64,000 nt of DNA, taken from positions 124,001 through 188,000 of the forward strand of contig OY978103.1 of assembly GCA_963854735.1 (NCBI GenBank). Direction: 5' to 3'. The translations under genes were made by a program, and so were the position numbers. Positions 56,353-64,000 of the stretch are shown in pieces. The notes under the pieces were generated by a model. It saw only the letters and a program-made list of their open reading frames with translations. It made no database searches and had not been told where the DNA came from. The first letter of the stretch is position 1. Each line of letters begins with the position of its first letter. Source of the stretch: Marvania coccoides. Its lineage: Eukaryota > Chlorophyta > Trebouxiophyceae > Chlorellales > Chlorellaceae.

Positions 56353-57358
56353 TTGGGTTTGATTAATTAATTATATTTCATCAAAGTTTTTCTACATTTC
56401 AAAGGCTGCACTGCTGAGAAGAGAATGGCAGATCTATTCAAGTTTTTTAATTAAACTCTTAAACCCCCGGTTTGCTTCAAATTTCAAATTTTGGTCTGTC
56501 ATTTATTTATTTTTATTTTACTCAAATCATATTTTTTATTTAATTTACTCAATCGATAAAGATATTACAGTCGGCTCCTGCAATGTTTCATAAACAGTAA
56601 TTAGGAAATTGAGTCAATGCCGAGACAGACTATTTTTTGAGCTGGACTAGGCAAGTTTCTAAGTCTCTTTGAAATGGTAAGACAAGGCTTCGCGAGTACT
56701 CAGTAAAATGAGGTTCAAAGAAGTAAAAGATGTCGCCAATATTAGTTGCACTGGGTGAATATCTACCCGCTTGTGTGCTAAACGTCGAAATGGGAGAAAG
56801 CAGCGATAGAAAGCGTTTGTCAGCCAAAGGGAAAAATCAGTGAAAAGAAATGGTAATTAAGGTTAAGGTATGTCTATGTCAATGTCAATGAAAGGTAACT
56901 GAATAAAGCAACGATTCCTTTGTTAATCATCAAGGAACAAAGCTGCAGGCGGCAGAGAGGCAGGAACGGGCAAAATATGAAACAGCACACCCCGGAAAGG
57001 AGGTGACGGGAAAAGGGGGAGGGGGGGCGGGGGGGGGGGGGGGTTGAAAAATTGTGGTCCTACAGCCGTGGGACCAACCTGCAAATGGCGGGATTATTGG
57101 GGGAGGGGAAATGGCCGGGCAATTATCACGGTGACAGATTCGTTATATTTGGATGCACAGCGCATGAAAAATGCAAGCCAGAAATGTGAGCTCAAAGTTA
57201 TAAGATTATCAACAACAAAGAAAGGAAAGGTTTTAACAACAACGATTTCAACAATATCGACAACAGAAGTGGGAAAGAGAAAAAAACCGAGGGGGAAATT
57301 AGCATAATATATGTGTGTGCATGTTTGCAAATAAACGGGAGGTAAAGAATAAAATTTC
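56353..57358. other. Spacer with G-rich homopolymer tract
   Basis: 1 kb without a gene, upstream of FAN1 and downstream of RWP-RK gene 2. It contains a purine-rich stretch near 57000-57046 ending in a run of about 15 G, and AT-rich DNA on either side, including ACAACAA repeats near 57205-57265. Confidence 0.6.
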
Positions 57359-58839
57359 CTAGAATTCGTCGTTGTCTGACAGATGGAGCAGCGAAGGGTA
57401 GGAGCTGTTAAAGATGGTGCTGGCGTAAATGTCATCGTGGCCATTGCTAGCGCAAGAATTCGGATGAAGGTGGTGCGGCGAAGCCTCTTCCTCTTCGTCA
57501 GCCTCCTCCTCTGACAGGTGCAGTCCCGAAGGAATCAGGTGCTCGAGAGAGACGACTGGCTGCTGCATTGCCAAGGTCTCTGGGTTGGCGGGCAGCTGCT
57601 CCATTGGCTGATGCTGCGCCGCAATCTGCATCGGCTGCGCGTCAGCAAGCTCGGGGAAGAGTGCGACGGCGGCGTCAGTAGCAGGGCCATCCACCAGAAT
57701 CGGCAGTTCTGCGATGCCGGGAGTGTGCGGGGCGGAGGCTTGGCAATGGGGCTGCGCCGGGGACGACATCCACTGCTTGGGAGCGCCACTGGTGGGGGTG
57801 CCGGTGTCGGTAGCGCCGCCCAAGGGCATATCATCGGAGTCGCTCAGCTCCAGAAGGTCATCAGGGAGAGCGATGATGGGCAGCATCAGATCTTCTTCTG
57901 CCTCTTCCACAGGCAGAGGCTGAGCCGAAAACCTGGGCATGGCGGAAGGGAGCTCCGCCAGCAGGGCACTCTCCAGCTGGTCGATGTCGGTGGTGCCTGC
58001 GGGGGGCCAGTCCTCAAGACTGCCATGGAAGGCGGCCTCGAGCTCGGCAATGGCCGGCAGCTCTTGGCCTACTGGCAGGACGTCGCCCAGCGCAGCCAGG
58101 TTGTTTGATGAAGAGTTGTCGGAGATGATGGAGGTCTCATTGGAGTCTCTGGGGGGGTCTTCTTTCTCTTTTGCAGCAGCGGTGATGGCGATCTGAGCCG
58201 CTACCGCTGCCCGTTTTACCGCGACCGCGGGACGCACATACGGCCACCTGAACAAAGACACAAAGGACAGTTAGAGTCTTTTTTCAATACCTGGAGGGGA
58301 AAATCAAAATATTAACTTGCCGGTCGATGCCATGAGCGCGACACAGTCGCTTCAGCATGGTGACCCCTGCAGCACAAATAATTGATGGTGTTAGTTAAAA
58401 AAATCGAACATACACTGGGCATATGAGATAAAAATAATATTTAAGACGGTGAGGGTATGGGAGCACTTACCCACGCCTAACTTCCCAGCAGCTGCCTCAG
58501 ATGGGATGCTGAAGTGCGCTTTAATCTCATCGAGAGTGATGTCTTGCACGTAGCGACCACTGCACACGAGCACGAGGAATGAACATGGAACCAAGCCGTG
58601 AGATCAGTTTCATCATTTGAGGGGCGCAAGAGGGTGCGGGTGCGGATGACATGTGTAAAATTGAAGAGTGCATGGAACCAGGACGTTAGATCAGTTTCCA
58701 TTGAGGTGCACGAGGTTGAGGCCGCGGATGAGATGTGAAAAAAATCGAGACTGGCACATTCATTTGAGCGCACTGTTGCCGCGCGAGGCACTCACTACTT
58801 TGTCTTTTTGGGTCTTGTGGGCAAGCCCATTCCTGTCAT
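57359..58839 (-). CDS. RWP-RK transcription factor 2
   Basis: Exons are 58839-58796, 58559-58471, 58366-58321 and 58247-57359; phases 2, 1, 2, giving 355 aa. The first exon is 44 bp, the same length as in gene 1, and ends RPKKTK. The DNA-binding domain reads YGRYVQDITLDEIKAHFSIP, AAAGKLGVG, VTMLKRLCRAHGIDRWPYVRP, so the signature is RWPYVRP instead of RWPxRK. The third intron has a GC donor (58320) and AG acceptor. The tail has acidic-hydrophobic motifs (EEDLMLPIIALPDDLLELS) that align with gene 3 (DEDLLLPILSTPEEAVLGL), showing common descent beyond the DNA-binding domain. It ends HLSDNDEF. Expected role: sequence-specific nuclear regulator; targets unknown. Confidence 0.9.
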
Positions 58840-60195
58840 TCTTCCCCTCAACCCCAAAAAATGATTTGGCTGCCAGTAGGGGGATGAGTGGGCCGATACC
58901 GATGAGTAGGCAAGATGTTTAAACAATACATAAATATGTTACAGCTTGGTTATAAACAAATGATTAAGGAGGAGGAGGAGAGAGTGAGCCTCGTGTCCCG
59001 CTGCTGCATTCTCCCTTCTTTTTGAGAAAGAGAGAAGGACCGCACGCAGTAAGAATACGGCGTCTACAATTGTCGTTAAAACCAGCTGGTATTAAATATT
59101 TGGCCATCAGGATGAGACGCCGATGATTTGTTATGACACAAATGTTGATGGGTGCTGCAAAAGTGCAAGAAAAAGCCACCGCCAGGGCTCCTCTTCATTT
59201 ACAATTCATTTACACTGCCATTTATGTTATTATTTTCACTATTGTATTAATTTTCTGATGGCCGCTGTCCCCCCTCTGAAATACTAAGAATAGGAGTGCA
59301 ACGTTTTTCCCGTTGGCAACTATTCGAAGGAGTCTTCTCTGCTTGATGTATTGATAGACCTCTTATTTCGCATTGCGCTAGGGCTTCTCTACTGCATAGA
59401 ATTAGCTTTTATTGTAGCCTGTTGAGAAGCTACGGCTCTAGAGGGCAAAAACAAAAAAGCGAAAAGAGTGCCAGCGATAGTTTGTTGAACCTTGAAACCT
59501 TGAAACCTTGTCACCTTGACCCGAATACCTTAAACTCAGTACGTTCTAACGCCAAACCAGAAACTCTGGTATCCTATCTCAGATAGTATCTGCCCTCTAG
59601 GGGGGGTCGAGCAGCGGCAGGGCGGATCTGGGAATTCTCAAGACTGTCATTTTTTACACGCAAGATAGTGGACATAAAGGATAAAAAGGCTTTTTGAAAA
59701 GAGCCAAAACACAAGAAGAACTTGTTCATTAATTGTGTGCGAGAGAGAAAGATAGTTAGCAACAAGGCTCCGTAGATGATGAGAGCATTGCACAAAAGAA
59801 AAATGCCCACCAAGCCAAACGTAGCAAATTCTTAGTCGAAATTTTTAGTTCTGAAAATATTCTGCAAAGAAAAAGACCTATAAAAGAAAAAGAAACAGAA
59901 GTCTTCCGACGCTTTCTGCCGCTTCATTTGAAAGCAGCTAATAATAATACTATAAAAAAAGCCGGCGTACGTTATGAATGGTCGTCGAACTCCACACATC
60001 ACAGCAGCATAAAAAAGGGAAACAGAAAAGTAGGTGACAGTAGTCCGTCCAATTTTTAGGTAGAGAGAGAAAAAAATATAAAAAAAGTACAGTATCAAAG
60101 AGCAAGGCGCGGCTTGCACTAAATAGCCAAGGCCTAAATGCAGGCAGTTGGATGGTCAAAGAAAGCAAGAATTAAAACGTCAGAGTAAGTTTGAG
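58840..60195. other. Spacer between RWP-RK genes 2 and 3
   Basis: 1.36 kb, mostly AT-rich, including a CTTGAAACCTTGAAACCTTG direct repeat near 59489-59510. It should hold the RWP-RK gene 2 promoter (58840-59200) and the gene 3 3' UTR. No gene is recognised. Confidence 0.5.
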
Positions 60196-61499
60196 TTACG
60201 TCAGAGTGAATGTCGAAGGCAGGATGCCGCCAGCGAAGAACGTTTTTGGGGTATAGCAAGCCATGTCCAGATCGTGCGCCGCCTCTTGCCACATTGCTGC
60301 CTGCATGAACATGTTGTCGTTCACTGCAGCCGCCGCCTTGGCAAGGGTGGATCCCCAGGACGGCATGAGAGCGGCAACAGCGGCGGGGCCGAGTTCTGGC
60401 GGAGCCTGCATCTCTGGGAGCACGTCTGACAGCGCCCATCGCCGCTTGAGGGTGGGGGCGGTGGTGGGCGGCGTTGGCAGGGCGGCGTTGGGCCCAGCCA
60501 GCCCCAGCACGGCCTCCTCGGGGGTAGAAAGAATGGGCAGCAGCAGGTCTTCATCCAGGCTGTTGACCATGTTGGCAGCGGCGCCGACGCCAGAGGAGGC
60601 GGCGCTGGGCAGGAGAATGTCCTCCAGCTGGCGGATGTCGTCGGGGTGCAGCCAGTCCAGGGCGTGGGCGTTGCCGGCGCTGGGGCCAGAGTTTGCAGCC
60701 TCTGAGACGGACATGATGATGTTCTCCAGCGGCGACACCGGGGAGGCAGGGGCAGGGGGAGGGCCACCGGGAGAGTTGGGGGCGATGGCGGGCGAGCCAG
60801 GGGGGCTGGAACTCAGGGAGTGATGCTCCTTGTGCTTTTTGTTGCCGTTCCTGGGCCGGCAGTAAGGCCACCTGAGAGGGAGATAAGGGGGCGATGGAGA
60901 ATTGATTAGCTTTTTTCGGCTGCATACTTTATTTTTAACTGTTATAAAATTATATGTTTACCTCTCGATCCCGAACTTTCGGCACACGCGCTTCAGCATG
61001 GTGGAGCCTGCAGCGCACAGATGACGAATGAGCAGGGTTAGAATCAGCGAAAGCTGTGTGACGTCACGGCACGTTCGAAAACCGACAGGGGTTGCTTACC
61101 AATGCCCAATTTAATGCAGGCCTGCTCCGACGGCAAGTGCAGAGCACTCTGGATTTCTTCAAAGCTTACGTCGCTCACGTAGCGGCCCCTGCAAAGCGAT
61201 TGACACATTATCAGGGCTGTCGAAGGCGAAGGAAATAATTGGGAAGACACAAGGGGAGGCTTAAAATGAAATTGCGAGAGAATGCATACTGAGGCCTAGA
61301 GGAACTCAAATGAAACAAATGAATGTGCACATAAAAAGGGCCTGGACCCTTTTATTTGCAGGGGGAAGAATCAGGCAGCCTCTAAATTCCGTCGAAATAA
61401 GATCAATATACAAGAGGCAATGCCATATGCATCAATGCCAACCATCATCATCACTCACAGCTTGGTTTTCTTGCGTCTCTCTTGCACCCCATTCCTCAT
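60196..61499 (-). CDS. RWP-RK transcription factor 3
   Basis: Exons are 61499-61459, 61188-61100, 61007-60962 and 60871-60196; phases 2, 1, 2, giving 283 aa. The short first exon encodes MRNGVQERRKKTK; the domain continues LGRYVSDVSFEEIQSALHLP, CIKLGIG, STMLKRVCRKFGIERWPYCRP, so the signature is RWPYCRP. Exons 2 and 3 (89 and 46 bp) equal those of gene 2 exactly. The tail is Ser/Pro-rich, then carries LHPDDIRQLEDILLPS and DEDLLLPILSTPEEAVLGL, likely transactivation segments. It is the shortest of the three. The fragment at 63.2 kb derives from a gene of this type. A strong TATATAAAGG lies about 200 bp upstream. Confidence 0.9.
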
Positions 61500-61694
61500 T
61501 TTTCAAAACCGATCGAACAAGACTCCAACCCGCGGGACACCCTCGTTCTCGTGTGACGATGGCCACAATTTCGACAGTGGTGAATAAAACAACCAAATGG
61601 TTTTGATTTGCGCGATGTGTGCGGGGTGAATGAGCTGCAAACATGAAGCGAAATTTTACCGACCCCTGGCGCCCGAAGGCTTAATCCCCCCGCG

Positions 61695-61704
61695 CCTTTA
61701 TATA
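61695..61704 (-). promoter_or_regulatory. TATA box of RWP-RK gene 3
   Basis: TATATAAAGG reads on the minus strand about 195 bp upstream of the ATG at 61499, flanked by GC-rich sequence. It is the clearest TATA element in the window. Confidence 0.55.
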
Positions 61705-62984
61705 GGGGGATGATCGTGCAGTAAAAGCGTATTGCCGGGCGTCATTTCTTCTACTGACCCGTCAGCAGCCCCAAGACAGGGGTCTCGGCCAGAGAGAGCC
61801 CACAAGTCAACTACACTCGTGTCACCTCTTTTTGGAGTTAATTGCCGAATTATTTTCACTGATCACTAGTTTTGTGTATCAGTGCTCTTCTTGGCGTCCC
61901 AAAATTTTCATTAATCAGCCGCAAACTTCTTACCCAAGCACGTCTTCCAGCTGTGGCTGAAAGATATACCGCCTTTACGGAAGGTTTAAAGCGCATTCTC
62001 TGCGATGATCGCCATGTCGCTTTCGTCTTCGATGCTATTCAATCCATTCCTTGATTGAGTCACTACATCGTACGAGGGGGAACAAAGGTGAAACAAACCC
62101 CTCGGCAAACTACGCAGACTGCGCTGGAGGCGGAGAAAACTGTGTTTTCTACACTGTGTTTAAATTTTAGTTTTTTTTTTTTAATGCTGACTATCAACGT
62201 GTTTCTAGAGTCGCTGGCCGCTATTAGATCAAAATCGGTGTCCATCCAACTGGATGATCCACACGAGCAAAAGACGAAATTCTCGCAAAAATTCGACGAT
62301 ACCTGCCAATGGCTATAAAAAGTCACGTTAAACGAGGGAAAACAAATGTAAACTATGACAACCGCAATTTAACTGGAGAACTGGAAGAAAGTTCCATGAA
62401 TGAAAGCCCAGAAATAGATAGTTTCTTCTAGTTGCGTAGTTACACAGGGATGCATTTTCGGATTATTGCTAATGTAATGTCTCACACGCAGTTAAATCAT
62501 TCAGTCATGTAATCTTCTTTTTCTCTTAGTCATCATGTAATTCACTTTCCCGTCATCGCCGCTCTGCGCCGCCTCCGCCGCTATCCCTCCGCCTGGCCGA
62601 TATCTCTCTTTTCCTTGTACCGCCGCACTTCTCCCTGCTGCTTCCCTGCGGCCCAGGTGCTCCCCCAGGTGCACCTTTGCCCCAATCGTCTAAAGAATGC
62701 ACTGTGAGGAAGGTGGTGAGGAACAGACCTGCCAATGAAGGGTGGGGGGGTGGGCGAATGGCAGTTTGTGTCTCCCAGTGGGAGAGCACGAACTGAGAGT
62801 AATCCAAAGCTGGAGAGAGCGACGGAAGGAGCGGTTACATCGAAGCAGTCCTGCTTCGATAGATGGATAGAAGAAAGCATGCTTTCATCGCAGACAGGCC
62901 GCGAAGAAAGCTGGCAGAAGAGACAAGATTTAAGTCATATCCTTTGGGGTCTTTGTTTTGTTTTTGTCCCCCTTTGGGGTCACA

Positions 62985-63002
62985 GGGGCAATTTATTGCC
63001 CC
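62985..63002. repeat. Perfect inverted repeat (7-bp stem)
   Basis: GGGGCAA and TTGCCCC are separated by TTTA. It lies between two copies of the GT-rich unit. Confidence 0.6.
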
Positions 63003-63058
63003 TTCAGTCATCCCTCTTGGGGTCTTTGTTTTGTTTTTTGTTTAAGTCATCCCCTTTG

Positions 63059-63125
63059 TGGCACGTCGACTTGCGGTTCTCTATAGGGGTAACCTCGGTA
63101 GTAGACGTCAAACCATATGTAAAAT
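63059..63125 (+). repeat. Diverged LINE-tail fragment
   Basis: The order GGCACGTCGACTTGCGGTTCT, CTATAGGGGTAAC, GTAGTAGACGTCAAACCATATGTAAA follows the last 70 bp of the LINE tail at 6056-6120 with about one change in five. It is a short 5'-truncated, older insertion. Confidence 0.7.
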
Positions 63126-63218
63126 CTGAAACCTGAAACCCTTAGGGTCTTTGTTTTGTTTTTACGCAACTCTCCCCTTCTCGGTTATCGATGGAACTTC
63201 ACTTCCCTCTCAGAGGAT

Positions 63219-63410
63219 GCCAATCCTGAGCCCAGCGCTGGTCACACCCTGGATTAGCTGTTTCCCGACGACATCCGCCAGCTGGAGGACATTCTCCTGC
63301 CCAGCGCCGCCTCTTCTAGCCGCCGCTGCCAATATGTCAATGGCATGGAGGACGACCTGTTACTGACCATTTTTTCCCTTGCAACCCAGAGAATGCTGTG
63401 CTGGGAAAGA
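63219..63410 (+). pseudogene. RWP-RK gene fragment, inverted and decayed
   Basis: This segment closely matches the coding sequence of RWP-RK gene 3 from its PSAG-x-ALDWLHPDDIRQLEDILLPSAAS region to the start of AVLG, but lies on the opposite strand. The match includes an exact block of about 40 bases around GACGACATCCGCCAGCTGGA. It has a stop where the parent has a Trp codon (TGG to TAG, about 63254-63256), loses the frame after the LLPSAASS region, and has no RWP-RK domain nearby. It is a partial duplicate, not a functional gene. Confidence 0.85.
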
Positions 63411-63749
63411 TGTGGCACATCACCGTCGTCAACTTCTTAGATGCTTTCTGTGTCAATAATTGGCGCATGCATCTTTTGCTCGGTCTTGTGTGTGAAAAAT
63501 TCTAGGATTTTATTGCATTCATCATCAATTATCCGATTCACAAAGGGCAAGAAGAAAAAAATTGCCACACCAAAAAAATGGGTTTTTTCATATGCCCAAT
63601 GGGGTTTGCATTCATTTGCATTTTATTTTAAGAATCCATTTAAATCTATAAAAATTCATATAAAAGCACCAACTGGTCCTCCAAGGGAGCAAACATGGCT
63701 TCTCCTGAAATTTTCTGTGGAATGGAGGTTTTGGAGGTTTGGAGGTATT
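63411..63749. other. AT-rich spacer
   Basis: No feature is recognised other than short A/T runs. Confidence 0.5.
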
Positions 63750-63990
63750 ATACATATGGTTGTAACGTCTACTACCAGGTTGGTGCAAGCCGACGTGCCA
63801 CTCACCCCGCCACAGTAAGGCGGAGTACCCCCTTCCATCCGTGGGATCAACCTCAGGTACTGGGGGCGTACGGATACAGCATTACGCCGATACCGCACCG
63901 TCGCCCACAATGTAAGACTCTGGCCCCTGTCTTCCTGAGTCCCCCAGCGGCGCGACCGACTGGCCCACTCCAAGGGAATCAGGCCCCACA
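63750..63990 (-). repeat. LINE-tail copy, longer 5' extent
   Basis: On the minus strand this matches 5895-6120: shared GTCGGTCGCGCCGCTGGGGG, GGGGCCAGAG-CTTA, TATCCGTACG, GATCCCA-CGGATGGAAGGGG, CCGCCTTACTGTGGCGG and TGGCACGTCG-CTTGCA. Divergence is moderate. The match reaches further 5' than the copy at 1640 and may run off the window, as expected for variable 5' truncation. Confidence 0.8.
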
Positions 63991-64000
63991 TGGAGGACTT

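Larger units (their letters stand above)
62946..63163 (+). repeat. Three interspersed copies of a 20-bp GT-rich unit
   Basis: GGGGTCTTTGTTTTGTTTTT occurs at 62946-62965, at 63019-63038, and as AGGGTCTTTGTTTTGTTTTT at 63144-63163. The first copy is preceded by TTTAAGTCAT-CC, a sequence that also occurs at 63042. The copies are separated by 53 and 105 bp of unrelated sequence. Origin unknown; nested insertion of repeat fragments is likely. Confidence 0.75.
61500..63218. other. Intergenic region with short repeats
   Basis: No gene is recognised in 1.7 kb. 61500-61750 is upstream sequence of RWP-RK gene 3. 62.9-63.2 kb holds three copies of a GT-rich unit, a perfect hairpin and a LINE-tail fragment, listed separately. 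The GC-rich stretch at 62550-62720 has open frames on minus but no recognisable protein. Confidence 0.5.

Noticed and set aside
62553..62880. Coding gene on the minus strand at 62.5-62.9 kb
   Set aside because: Open frames are short, Arg/Ser-rich, lack recognisable domains and splice continuity.
1..64000. CRISPR arrays, rRNA, bacterial operons, viral structural genes
   Set aside because: No regularly spaced repeats, rRNA cores or polycistronic bacterial gene order were seen; the window is intron-rich nuclear DNA.

Overview
The window looks like nuclear DNA of a green alga, most likely a chlorophyte. Genes are GC-rich, interrupted by short GT-AG introns (about 75-300 bp, a few longer), and separated by AT-rich spacers. 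The gene content fits: three RWP-RK transcription factors, B3-like DNA-binding modules, a plant/NDB-type alternative NAD(P)H dehydrogenase, a FAN1 nuclease with a HIRAN domain, a PhoX phosphatase and a LINE retrotransposon. The species cannot be named from the sequence. All gene models below were joined by hand from splice signals; for almost all multi-exon genes the exon lengths sum to an open frame, and exons are listed for each.

Layout. 1-0.96 kb: end of an acidic protein gene (minus, runs off the window). 1.6-7.4 kb: a 5'-truncated LINE (about 2.4-6.1 kb, plus) sits in the 3' end of a minus-strand gene for an Ala-rich amphipathic/membrane protein; a solitary 184-bp copy of the LINE tail lies at 1.64 kb and is identical to the tail at 5.96 kb. 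8.7-11 kb: Lys/Ala-rich basic protein. 11.5-18.8 kb (minus): two neighbouring genes built from repeated B3-like modules; the upstream one (15.5-18.8) ends in a SET histone-methyltransferase domain, the downstream one (11.5-14.5) has four modules and no catalytic domain. 19.3-32 kb: canopy-like ER protein, predicted plastid membrane protein, PP2C-like pseudophosphatase, type II NAD(P)H dehydrogenase, ArfGAP2/3, small coiled-coil protein, FAD monooxygenase. 32.2-40.7 kb: a Furry/Mor2/Tao3-like cell-morphogenesis scaffold (2432 aa in 8 exons). 41.8-61.5 kb: RWP-RK gene 1, HOP2, beta-mannosidase, PhoX, FAN1, RWP-RK gene 2 and RWP-RK gene 3. 63.2 kb: an inverted, decayed RWP-RK fragment, then another LINE-tail copy at the right edge.

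How the genes relate. This is ordinary eukaryotic gene order rather than operons, but several genes start head to head over short spacers (canopy/SET 452 bp, plastid membrane protein/PP2C-like 288 bp, FAD monooxygenase/Furry 429 bp, HOP2/beta-mannosidase 312 bp), which suggests shared promoters. HOP2 and FAN1 both act in DNA break or crosslink repair but are not adjacent.

The most unusual content is the pair of B3-module genes, whose modules share intron positions and phases, one of them joined to a SET domain. Next come the dispersed RWP-RK family with an altered RWPYxRP signature, and the LINE insertion that gave a host gene a new C-terminus.
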